A stretch of DNA of 64,000 bases, from contig CM030943.1 of NCBI GenBank assembly GCA_018136815.1, positions 2,955,003 through 3,019,002 of the forward strand, read 5' to 3'. Below are positions 10,005-20,777 of this stretch, one piece after another. Both the position numbers and the translations under genes were made by a program. The notes below the pieces were generated by a model, which did not search any database, was not told where the DNA came from, and saw nothing but the letters and a program-made list of their open reading frames with translations. The number at the start of each line of letters is the position of its first letter. Positions within the stretch are counted from its first letter, which is position 1. The DNA is from Isochrysis galbana. Taxonomy: Eukaryota > Haptophyta > Isochrysidales > Isochrysidaceae.

Positions 10005-10280
10005 TCACAGCAGAGTAGCACCTGCACCTTGAGCTTCCTCAGCTGTGAGAGCATTGGCTGGCTCTCCGCAGTTGTTGCTCCCCCCCGGGGTGACCCCAAC
10101 CGGCGGCGGTGGACTGATGCTGTCCAATGCTTCCGCCATTACCTGCATGGCAGATTTAGAATTGGCACATGGCCGAAAGAGAGGTGTGATGAATTCTTTA
10201 AAGTCCTTGTCCATCTTTGTTATAATCCATTGCAATCGCTTGCGTACTACATCATCAGCCGCCATTCCATTTATAGACAT
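10005..10280 (-). CDS. Hypothetical 91-residue ORF
   Basis: Begins MSINGMAADDVVRKRLQ and has a mixed, protein-like composition (DKDFKEFITPLF, SAMQVMAEALDSI) ending in a Pro/Gly-rich segment. No family recognised, no intron evidence and no neighbour link. It could be an exon remnant or part of an element; it shares no repeat with the rest of the window. Confidence 0.25.
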   Translation of the reverse strand: MSINGMAADDVVRKRLQWIITKMDKDFKEFITPLFRPCANSKSAMQVMAEALDSISPPPPVGVTPGGSNNCGEPANALTAEEAQGAGATLL

Positions 10281-11078
10281 GGTTGAGCACTGTGGGGTGG
10301 GTGCCTTTGCTTAAATACTAGAAGATTTTTTTTGTGCCGGCGCATCGCGTATTTGGAAACGAGGGGTACCAAATGAAGGCAAACGACCTCCGCCCCGCCG
10401 CCCACCTGCCGATTTCCCACCTCTTTCTAAATCCTACGGAACCACCTTAAGACGGTGTTTGACCTTCCTACCACAGCACTTTGCCTCACGCCGTGCTAGT
10501 AGCGGTAAGTTTGCAAAGATTTTTGTTATCACTGCCTGCACAGTCCATGACCGGCACACCACTGGCACTCACAACATGAGTGTTTGGCCTTTTGACCAGT
10601 AACACTAACGCAAGAACTAGGATGAACCATCGCCACGGATGGAAGGAAATTCTGAGTGACATGCCCAAGCGCTGTCCGCAAGGGGCAAGAAAGCATGGGG
10701 GATGCGGGTGTCGCGTTGCAGGCGAGCAAATGTTTGGAGAGCGCAAAAAAAAAAGGCGCAGGCTCTCAGAGCTGTTGTAAGACAACCGACTTTCTTACAA
10801 CTGCAGGCGCCTGTCTTCTCCGTTGGCCTTCGCTGATAAACGCATGAGAGGCCATGCCTGGTGCACTGCATGGCGACGAACGCATGCGACGTTTTGTGCG
10901 CATCCACCTGACAACAGACGCGGCTATACGCGCACCGTCGTCCCTCTGCTCGATGTGCAATAGCAGACCTTGATGACGGCGTTGGAGACTATGGACAAGG
11001 GCTGCGTGTGCGGTGGCGCGGCCCGGCATGCGCACCGCATCGCCCATCTATTGGCATAAGCCATTCCACATACAAGTC
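10281..11078. other. Intergenic region
   Basis: Contains near 10366-10392 a match of about 25 bp (opposite orientation) to 2168-2192, and a short minus-strand hydrophobic ORF (10486-10785) that I do not regard as a supported gene. Confidence 0.4.
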
Positions 11079-12155
11079 CTAGGCTCCGAGCTCGGCGGGC
11101 GTGCCCGCCTTAATGGAAAGTGCGTGGATGAGCTTCATCTCCTCGTCAAGCGCGGCGTACACCATCTTGTGCCGCTGGAGTGAGCCGACCCCTTCGAACG
11201 CTGGCGAGGCGATGCGCAACGCAAAGTGCGACTCACCATCAAGCCCCTTCGCGCCCGCGTGGCCTGCGTGCTGCGCTGACTCGTCCACAATCTCGAGGAT
11301 GGTGGGAGCGAGTGCGTCAATCAGTTTGGCTGCCATGCGCTGGCCAACAGGACCAAGCTCGGCCGCCGCGTCCGCGGCCGCCACCATCTGAGCGTCGCCC
11401 GCGCGCGAGCCTGCAGCGGGTTCCGGACCACTACTCTGGGCAGGTACGCTACCAATGCCGCTCCCCTCGGCGAGTGCCGCCGCCTGCCGCTTCATCATGG
11501 CCAGCATGTTGATAAAGCCATTGTTGCGGCCAGGGGTTAGCGACTGGGCAAGCCCTGCGTCATGGATGAAGCTGGGGTCAACCGCCTGAATCTGCTCGTT
11601 GGTGGAGCCCGAAAGGCCGTTGATCAGAAGTGCAGCGAGGCCCTTGGTCAGCTGCGAGTCAGACTGGCCGACGTAACTGATCACCCCTGCCTCGTCGATC
11701 GAGCCGACGACGTACACAGTTGAGAGGCAGCCCTTCACCTTGTTCTCGTCGACAGCGAGTGCGGGATCCATAGGCTCGAGCTTCTTTGCGAGGAAGAGCA
11801 GCTGCTGATAGCGCAGCTTCTGGTCGGGCACCATCTTGAAGGCCGTCACGGTCTTCTGCAAAGAGGGAGGGAGCTGCGGGCGGCCCGCAGAGGCTATGGG
11901 AGAGGGAGCTCGCGGGTGTGGGCGGGCGCGCGCGGGGACTGGGCTGGTGTGGGAGTGCTGCTGAGCGGTGAAGGGGATGGGGAGCGAGGGGGAGAGGCAG
12001 ACAGGGTGGGAGAGGGCGTCGGAGAGATAGTGGGGAAGGGGAAGAGAGGGGGATGGGGAGAGGGAGGGAGGGAGGGGGTAAGAAAGAGAGAGAGGGAGGG
12101 TGTGGAGAAGAGCTGCAGGGCAGGCAGGCAGGCAGAGGGAGAGGAGTGCGAGCAT
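11079..12155 (-). CDS. SufE-BolA fusion protein (plastid SufE1-like)
   Basis: SufE accepts sulfur from the cysteine desulfurase SufS and stimulates it; BolA domains work with monothiol glutaredoxins. The fusion is the layout of plant plastid SufE1. With the start at 12155 the protein is 358 residues. The SufE domain is about 101-225: DQKLRYQQLLFLAKKL, the sulfur-acceptor Cys143 in VKGCLSTVYV, and TPGRNNGFINML. The BolA domain is about 272-352: ILEIVDESAQHAGH, ESHFALRI, FEGVGSLQRHK, HALSIKAGTP. A good acceptor (CTCTTTGCAG) lies just before residue 101 at 11855. The N-terminal 100 residues are therefore either a leader (MLALLSLCLPACPAALLHTL looks like a signal peptide) or intron read-through, in which case exon 1 lies further upstream. 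The domains themselves are certain. Confidence 0.9.
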   Translation of the reverse strand: MLALLSLCLPACPAALLHTLPLSLSYPLPPSLSPSPSLPLPHYLSDALSHPVCLSPSLPIPFTAQQHSHTSPVPARARPHPRAPSPIASAGRPQLPPSLQKTVTAFKMVPDQKLRYQQLLFLAKKLEPMDPALAVDENKVKGCLSTVYVVGSIDEAGVISYVGQSDSQLTKGLAALLINGLSGSTNEQIQAVDPSFIHDAGLAQSLTPGRNNGFINMLAMMKRQAAALAEGSGIGSVPAQSSGPEPAAGSRAGDAQMVAAADAAAELGPVGQRMAAKLIDALAPTILEIVDESAQHAGHAGAKGLDGESHFALRIASPAFEGVGSLQRHKMVYAALDEEMKLIHALSIKAGTPAELGA

Positions 12156-12340
12156 CGTGGGGGGTTTGGGGATGAGGGTGGGTGGGGTGGGGCAAAAGGG
12201 GGAGTGGACGCTCGGCGACGAGGCGGGTAGAGGGAGAACGAGGGGGGGAAGCAGGGAGGGGGAGAGAGCGAGGGCGAGGGGGGGGGGGGAGGTGGCAGAG
12301 AGAGAGGGGAGAAGAAGCGGTGGGGTGTGTGTGCTGGGAG
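11880..12340 (-). other. Pyrimidine-rich tract on the sense strand of SufE-BolA
   Basis: The plus strand is purine-rich (GGGAGAGG-type) throughout, so the SufE-BolA sense strand is C/T-rich. Either leader coding sequence of odd composition or first intron/5' UTR. Confidence 0.6.
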
Positions 12341-12436
12341 GACCCCGGGAGTACGTGATACTGACACTCGGATAACAAATAAAATGGGATGAGGACACAT
12401 CGGGTGTGTGGTGTGCTGCAAATCCCACCACGTGAG

Positions 12437-12555
<119 letters not shown>

Positions 12556-12574
12556 CATCGGGTGAGAGGAGAGA

Positions 12575-12660
12575 TTCTCTGCCTCTCCCCGCGATCTCTC
12601 TTCTACTCTCTGCTCTTATTATTACTCCAATTTTATCTCCTCTCCTCGCTCCCCGTCTCA

Positions 12661-12696
<36 letters not shown>

Positions 12697-12800
12697 GCCT
12701 GGCTCCTTCCCATTCTTCTCTCTCCACACTCTCTCTCTACTCCCTCACTCCCTCCGCCCCCCTCTCCTCATCTTCTCGCTCCTCCAATAATTGCGTCTTC
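12575..12800 (+). promoter_or_regulatory. Pyrimidine-rich tract upstream of the DUF1800/DUF1501 gene
   Basis: C/T-rich on the plus strand with two CT microsatellite runs (12660-12700). Mirror image of the purine-rich stretch to its left, consistent with a shared divergent promoter region; function is inferred. Confidence 0.45.
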
Positions 12801-13017
12801 TTGAGGGGAGAGTATTCTTTTAAAGAGCACAGTCGGTTCGGAATCCGCTCCGCGCGCCGCAGCGATCGATAGGTGAAGAGTAAAAATAGACGAACACCCC
12901 AGAGATAGATCTCACTCTCCGCAGAGTACACGTCCACTGCAAAAGTGTTGTAAACAAACGTACACAGGCCCTCGTCTGTAGATCAGGATCCCTGATCATG
13001 TGAAGCACGGCAGGGGC

Positions 13018-13085
13018 CGTTGTTGGCTATTGGAGCGTGCCGCGACCGCTCCCGCGCCTCAGCCGACCCTCGCCACCGCGCGATT
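13018..13085 (+). repeat. Fragment of the non-LTR 5' end
   Basis: GGAGCGTGCCGCGACCGCTC and the following CCTCAGCCGACCCTCGCCACC match the ORF1 start seen at 8161 and (minus) 39434, but the ATG is TTG-like and decayed. Confidence 0.6.
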
Positions 13086-13624
13086 GCCACTATCGCATTC
13101 GCTACTGCCTATTGGTGTAAAAGTTGGGATGGTCTCATTCTCATGGTCTCTCGGCGGGGGTACCATGTTGGAAATCGTAGTCTTGTAAGAGGTCTTGTTG
13201 GCTAGCATCCCTAGCCACATACACCGGCCGAGCCATGCACCAACCGCGCACACTCCCATCGCGGGGGAGGGGCTCCATGAGGCACGGTGGCTGAGCACTA
13301 GGATTAAACTAGGACAACAAGAAAACTCTGACACTGACCTCTAGGCGAGGTGTTCACGGCTGCGGGGTGTGAGGGGTGAGGGGCGGCGCGGGGGGGGGGA
13401 GAGAGATATTTATATCCGCTCTCTCTGTGGGGGGGTTCGCTTTTTCCTCTCCGGCGGCCCGCGGGGCGTTTCACATCGGGACGCGCGGGTTTCTAACGTC
13501 TCCGCGGGGGGGGAGGCTCTCTGGTCGCCTCCGACGCCCCCGCCGACCATCGCGAGTTCCTGACGTAAACGAAGGAGTCTATTACGTATTCACGTGGTCG
13601 GTGCCCTTCCCCACCACCACCACG

Positions 13625-16600
13625 ATGGCGGTGGCTCTGACGGCTCTGCTGCCTCTCAGCCGTCCCGCCTACTGGCTCTCTGGCGGCGAGGGTGATGGAG
13701 GGTGTGGGATGCTCGTACGCGATCGGCGGCGCGATGGTGGCATGCTTGGCAATGGCTACACCCTCGTCTCTCCCCCTGAGCCAGCAGTAGAGCTCAAAGG
13801 CGGTGAATTCTCGATTCCCGTCTCTTCCGACTTTGGATGGTTTGTGACTGCTCGCTCTGGGAGCCTCTCTGGCCCTGGAGCTTCATCCGGGTGTGCATCG
13901 TTTCGATCGAGAGAGACACCGCTCACACCAGACGAGGCCGCCACGCAGCCAGTCCGATGGACGCCATCGGCAGGATCGTACGGGATTCATTCGGTGGAAG
14001 CGGCGTTCGCGCAGCCTGAGGGAGTCATCTACTACTACTCATTCGAGTTCGACCTTGGGGAGGGGCCACCACCATCCCCGCCGGCGACGCCTCTGCCACC
14101 CTCAGCACCACCGCTGCCACCACCGCTCGCGCCACCGCCCTTGCTCACGCCGCCCTTGTCGCCGCCCTTGTCGCCCGCGCCCCCGCACCCGCCGCCCTCA
14201 CCGCTTGCGCCCGGGCCGAGCACACTCGCCAAGTCGACCGCCGGCGAGCTGCTTCTGCTGTGGGGCGTGTCGGCCGACGGGTATCGGACGCTCTACGGTC
14301 GCTCCTACGACGGGAATGACTGGGAGAGCGCGCGCCTCTCACGACCACTCGAGTGGGACTGCTCGGCCGGCTGGAGTTGCTCGGCCCCGCTCCCCTTTGC
14401 GCCCGAGGTGGCTACGCTCAAGTTCGAGGCGCTCTCGCCGCCGGCCGTCTCGGCGGAGGCACGCGCGGCGCGCTTCCTGCTTCAGGCGACGTTCGGGCCG
14501 ACACGCGCCGAGGTGGCCACGCTTTCTGCCTCTGGACCAGCCTCGACGGCCACGCTTGCCAGCTGGGTGGCGACGCAGATGGCACTGCCGCCCACGCTCC
14601 ACCGCGCCTACTACCGCGCGCGCATCAACCAGATGCAGCCGCAGCTCTCAGCGAGCGGGGCGACGCACCCACCATGCGAGGCAGGCTCGCGCTGGGTGCG
14701 CTACGCTTTCCAGAAGGAGGATGAGGGCAAGCAGCTCCGCGCGGTACCTCGCTCTAACGGCGATGTGCTGCTAGAGCTGCTCGCTCCCGTCGCCATGGGC
14801 TTCGCGCCGGGCACCGTCACGCTTCAGCCGACTGTTGTGGCCAACGGGTCTGCCTCGCACTCCGGCTGGAGCGCGCTCGACCCAAACAAGGCGTATACGG
14901 TCTGCCGGGTGGATAGTTTCTGGCGGACGGGCGGGGGCGTCGCCGTCGGCCGTGCTGTCGTGCTAAGGTACCCCAACTGTGCCGATGACGCCGAGACGCT
15001 TGAGCCTCCCAACCCGCCGATCGAATTCTCTGGAATGACGTCGCCTGCTGGCACGATCGCCAACGCGCAGCTCGCCAACTTGACGGGCGTGGCTGACGCG
15101 GCAGTCCTCGAGGCGGACGTCGCAGTCTCGTGCACACCCGCCGCGCGCTTCGCGCGCAATGTGGGTGGCCAGCACTACCGCCTTGACCGGCGGCTCCGCC
15201 TTGCGCGCAACACTTTGGATGCGCCGAGCAATGCGGCGGCGGCGTGCCCTGCCGTGCCCAAGACCTTCCTCAACGAGCGCCTGTGCGAGTACCGGCCTAC
15301 GTGCCGCGCACCCGCCTTCACGAGCGCCTCGCGCACACTCGACGAGGCGATGATCCGCCAGTGGTACACGCGGTCGCGCAAGCACGTCTACGTCATCACC
15401 GGCTTACGCGTGGGCGAGCCCGGCGACCAGCCCGACGTCTGCACGGCGGGCAGCCGGTGGGCTCGTGCAGCAGGCGCTTGCGGCTCGCCCACGCCGCTCG
15501 ACGCGGCGACGCGCGAATCGGTCGCCAACGCCATCCGCGTCTCCGCCGACAAGTCCAACCCGTACGTGCGTGACGTGCTTGTTGTGGGCGAGTGCACCGC
15601 CGAGGCGGACGGTGTAAGCATCCTTGGTGCAAGCGTCACAGTCGATGGCGCCTGCTGGACGCACACGCACGACGACAATTACAACGTGTATGACGCCTCA
15701 TATTGGGTCGTCGGTCACCCAGGAAACGCTCGCGTGCAGCCCAATCCGATCGACGCGATCGCAGACGCGGGTCTGACCAACCTTTTCTACCGAACCGACC
15801 ACCCCGTCGCCCGCTGGCATGAACAGAAGCGCAACTTCGCCTTCCTCGGCCGGTTGGGCGACGTGGTCGACTTCGCCACGCTTCCCGCCGAGGTGCAGAC
15901 GCCCGAGATGGCCGCCTATTTTGGCGCAGCCGCGCTTGCACCCGATGCAGACGGTTTCGAGGCGTGTGGCTCGCCCGGCGAGGAGGGCAGTGTGCCCGAG
16001 CTCGCCCACCGGTACGGCATCCGCACGGTCCGCCAGCGCGAAGAGCGCTTCGCCACATACCGGCCCGTCTCCAACGGGCGCGCCTACCGGCAGATGGTTC
16101 ACAATAACGTGGCAATCCGCGCGAAGGACCAACTCCGCCAGCGCGTCGCCTTTGCGCTCTCGCAAATCGTCGTAGCCGCCGCAGGCGACGACGAAGAGAC
16201 CGAGCGTTGGCTCGGCTACTATGACATCTTTGTGCGCCACGCCTTTGGCAGCTACTTTGACGTGTTGCGCGAGGTGTCCTACTCCCCTATCATGGGAGAC
16301 TGGCTAACCTACCATGGCATGCGCTCGCGCGCCGCCACGGGCAAGTTCCCCGACGAGAACTACGCGCGCGAGATCATGCAGCTCTTCTCCATCGGTCTGT
16401 GGCAGCTCGCGCCCGACGGCACACGCGAGCTCGACGGTGCCGGCGAGCCCATCCCGACGTACGACGACCATGACATCGTCACCTTCGCGCGATCATGGAC
16501 CGGTTTCGAGCGGCAGAGCCCGCGGCGCAACCTGGAGATGCGCGACGGCGACGACTCGTCGCCCAACTATATCGATCCGATGCGCATTCGCGGCGAGTAT

Positions 16601-19600
16601 CGCGACGCGCTGCCCAAGATGGACCTGCACGATGGCTACATTGGCGACGGTGTGCCACTCTGCATCGATCTGCCGGCCCGCGCCTTCCTCCGGCATGGCG
16701 CTCGCTATGTTCGCCGCGCCGGGCTCGGCCGTACGATCGGCGTCGACTCCGCCGTGGTTGTGATCGAGCCGCGCATGGTGAGCGCGCTCTATGGCGCGTT
16801 GTGCGCCGCATCGGCGAGCGAAGCGGGCTGTTCCTTCCCGAGTGTCGTCGAGTTGGAGGCCAATCTCAGCTGTGACGACGCCGAGTGCTCGCTCGGCCAC
16901 CTCGACGCCGTGCGCGTCGTCGACGGTGTTCGCGTCGCCTGGTACGACTACGTGCGTGTACCCTGCGTCCATCTCGCCTTCTACGACGATGGCGAGCGCC
17001 TGCCGGAGAGCTCGCAGTGCGCGTCGCGGGCAGGGATGCTTGCACTGCACGGCACGCAAGCGCCTCGCTCCGACGCCAGCGGCCAGCTCTACCGCGCACG
17101 CAGCCCTCCACCCCCCTCGCCCTCACCGCCGCCGCCGCTGCCGCCGCCGCCCCCTTCGCCCTCGCCTCCGTCGCCGCCCCTCCTACCGCTCGGCAACCCC
17201 CCGCCCCCCTCGCCTGCGCCGCCCCCCTCGCCCCCGCGCCCGCCGCAATACCCGCCTGCGCTTGGCGACGACGTGGTCGAGACGAACGCGCCCGGCGTCG
17301 GGTGGTATACTGGCTGGTGCACCTGTCCGAACGGCAACAAGTACGCAGTCGGTGACAACCGCGACGGCTGCGGTTCGCTAGCGTGCATCGGTGGCACCGG
17401 CTCCGACTGTGGGAGCGCGTGGAACCGGCCACACCTCCACGGCGCCCAGACGCGCGTCACGTGTGCCGGCGCTTGGCCGCGATGCGACGTGCAGCTGCAG
17501 GTGGAGGGCACCGGCTTCGTAAGCATCGTCCACCCGGGTGCCGGCCTCAACCGCTTCAGTGCTGATTCGGGGGAGCTCTTTCGCGTGCGCTGGGAAAGCA
17601 ACGCATTTCCAACGGTGGCGGGCACCAACTGCTCGCAGCCCGCCTGCGAGGTTCGCGGCACCACCTGTCTATGCGGCATCGTGGTTGAGGTCGCACCTGT
17701 CTTCACCTCTGCGAGCGCTTTGCCCACACTCCCCGAGGCGGAGGAGCGGCTGCGCATCGGCGCGCCGGCCCCAGCTATGTTCGATGACGGAACGTACGCG
17801 CAGATCAATACAAACGGCGACGGCATCGAGCTGTATGTGCTCGTGCAGCGGATGGCTCAGTCAGTCCTCGACGAGAGCGCGATTTTCGGCTTGCCCATCA
17901 ACGGCACCGTCCGCTACTTCTATAACAAGGCCTCTACTATCACTGTCGCTGGCGGCGAACCCAAGCTCGTCACGCCGTTCCGCTTCCGCAACGCACCCCA
18001 CTTCGTCTCCTTCCTCGTGGGCAACGCGACGACGCGCGATGCGGAACATGAGACGGTGGCTGTGATCGAACACTTGTTCCGCCACAAGAACACCGCACCC
18101 TTCGTTTGCCGCCGCCTGATCCAGCGCCTCACCACGTCCAATCCATCGCCGCGGTACGTGCGTGCCTGCGTGGACGCCTTCAATACCGGCGCGCACGGTG
18201 GCATTACCTATTCAGGCGAGTACGGAGACCTTGGTGCAGCTGTCGCGGCCATCTTGCTCGACCGTGAGGCCCGCACCGAGATGCTAGACGTGGATCCCAC
18301 CTACGGTCAGCTACGGGAGCCACTGCTCAAGGTGTTGCACTTGCTACGTACGATGGAGTTCGACACGGACAACGATGCCGAGTTCGAGCTCGATGATCTG
18401 GACAGGTGCCTCGGGCAGCAGGCGCACCAGGCGCCCTCTGTGTTCAACTTCTTCAAGCCTGACACCTTGCCGCAGGGCCTAGCACGCGAGACCGATGTGG
18501 TGATGCCCGAGTCGGAACTGAGCACGACACCGCTCATCGTTTGCCTACTCAACGGTATGGACGTGCTCACCAAGACAGGCCTGACCTCATGTAACGACGG
18601 ATTCGGTTCGAGCGAGCAGCGAAACTGCTACCACGAGGAGAGGCGCACCGACTATTACTACTCGTCTCTCCGCCGGATCGACGCCACGCTTGGCTTCTCG
18701 CCGTCTGCGTGGACAGGCGGCGGCTACGTGAAGGGCATAACCGGCGCCACTACCAGTGGCGCTGCGCAAGTAGTCGACGAGCTCAGCCTGCTGCTCACCG
18801 CGAGCCGTCTCTCGCCACACGCGCACCATGTCATCACCGAGGCTTATCGCAATCGCGCAGCCAGCTGGGGCGAGGATTCGGCGCTCCGACGCGCGTTGCA
18901 GTTGTTTGTCGTTTCGCTCGAATTCCACACGACCAACTTCAACGAGCGGGGCGAGCCTCGCATTGTCGGAGCGCACGGGCTCATCGGAGAGGGCAAGCGA
19001 TACAAGGCAGTTGTCGTCCTCTTCATGAATGGAGGCCTTGACTCGTTCAACCTGCTCGTGCCCCACTCTAATTGCCAGGCACACCCGACTCACGCCGACT
19101 TGTACGAAGAATACCGCGAGGTGCGCGGCGTCGTCGCCTTCGAGCGCGCGGAGCTGCTGCCCATCGCGTCGCCGGCCGGCACACAGCCATGCGACACCTT
19201 CGGCGTCAACCCGGTGAGCGGCACCCTGCGTGGCCTATACGACGACGGCCAGCTCGCTTTCCTTGCCAACATTGGCACACTCGTCGAGCCCATCGCCGAC
19301 CGGAACGAGTACCGCTACAGCACCAAGCGGCTGCCGCCTAACCTCTACTCGCACTCTGACCAGCAAGAGCAGGCACAGACGGTGTACGCACAGTCGGTGG
19401 CAAACTCCGGTGTGCTCGGCCGCATCTTCGACGTTCTGACCGACGCTGCGACGCCATACAATGCCGAAGCTTTCTCCGTCGCCGGTAACGCGCTCGTGCT
19501 CGAAGGGGGACCGACCCCACCTGTGCTTATCGACCGGGAGGGTGTATCACGCTTCAACTCTTATGACTCGCTCTCTGACGAGATTGATGAGCTCATCGGC

Positions 19601-20743
19601 AACACCTCGTCATCGGTATTTGGTGAGTCGTATGGCGCCGAGATGCAGCGGACTTTCGTTAATGCCGCTTCGCTGTCGAGGCGGCTGAGCTCCATCTCGA
19701 CAACGACCACCTTTGGCAACTCGGGCATTGAGCAGCAGTTCCAGCAAGTGGCCAAGGTGATCACGGCGTCGCGGGCGCAATTCTCATCGGGACGGCCTGA
19801 GCGCCAGGCATTCTTCGTGCAACAGGGCGGCTTCGACGCTCACGGTGGGCCGGACGGCACACAAAATGGCCTCGCCGGCATCGACAGCGCCCTCTCAGCC
19901 TTCGTCGAGGAGATGAAACTTACCGACGCCTGGGAAGACGTCGTCGTCGTCTCGGCCTCTGACTTTGCGCGCACCATGACCGACAATGGGCTGGGCACGG
20001 ACCATGCATGGGGCGGCAACATGTTCCTTGCCGGCGGCAGCGTCAAGGGTGGACAAATTCTCGGCAAGTTTCCCGACCGGCTTTCCGAATGCGAGGATGG
20101 ATGTCCGCTTAATATTGGACGCGGCCGCATGATACCAACCACGCCGTGGGAGGGCCTGTGGCACGGTCTCGCTGAGTGGTACGGTGTGCCGGCCTCGAAA
20201 GTCAGCGAGATCCTGCCCAACGTCGCAAACTTTGCAGCTGACCAGCTCCTCACGCCCGACCAACTGTTCAACCCCAGCCCGCCGTACCCGCCTGCACCCC
20301 CGCCCGCCCCGCCCAACCCGCCGCCGGCACCGCGGCCCGCAGAGTGCGAGGCGCTTCAGGAGGACCGTTTTTGCTATGGCGTATCCTTCACCAGCTTGGT
20401 TGCGCCCGATTTGGGGCCCGACCCAGCGTTCGATGCCGCCGCTTGTGGCGCCTTGTGCTCGGCTTTCGCAGACTCGACGAGGCGGGCCGGCTGCTGCCGC
20501 TTCACCCCCTACTTGCAAGGGCGTGCACCGCTCGGCTGCGACTTCTATCACGACAGTCAGCTCGTCTCGGGCGGTGAGAACTGGGACTGGGACCGCCGCG
20601 GCCTCTGGGAGGGCTGGTCGGGCGTATGCTGCCCGAAGCGCTCGCTCAAAGGCGATTGCGATATCAACGAGGTGGCACCGCAGCCGCCGACGCCATCTCC
20701 GCCGCCGCCACCCTCGCCACTCCCGCCGCCGCCAGACCCCAGC

Positions 20744-20777
<34 letters not shown>

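Noticed and set aside
13376-13624. N-terminal extension of the giant gene
   Set aside because: The frame is open but has no ATG before 13625, which has a good start context.
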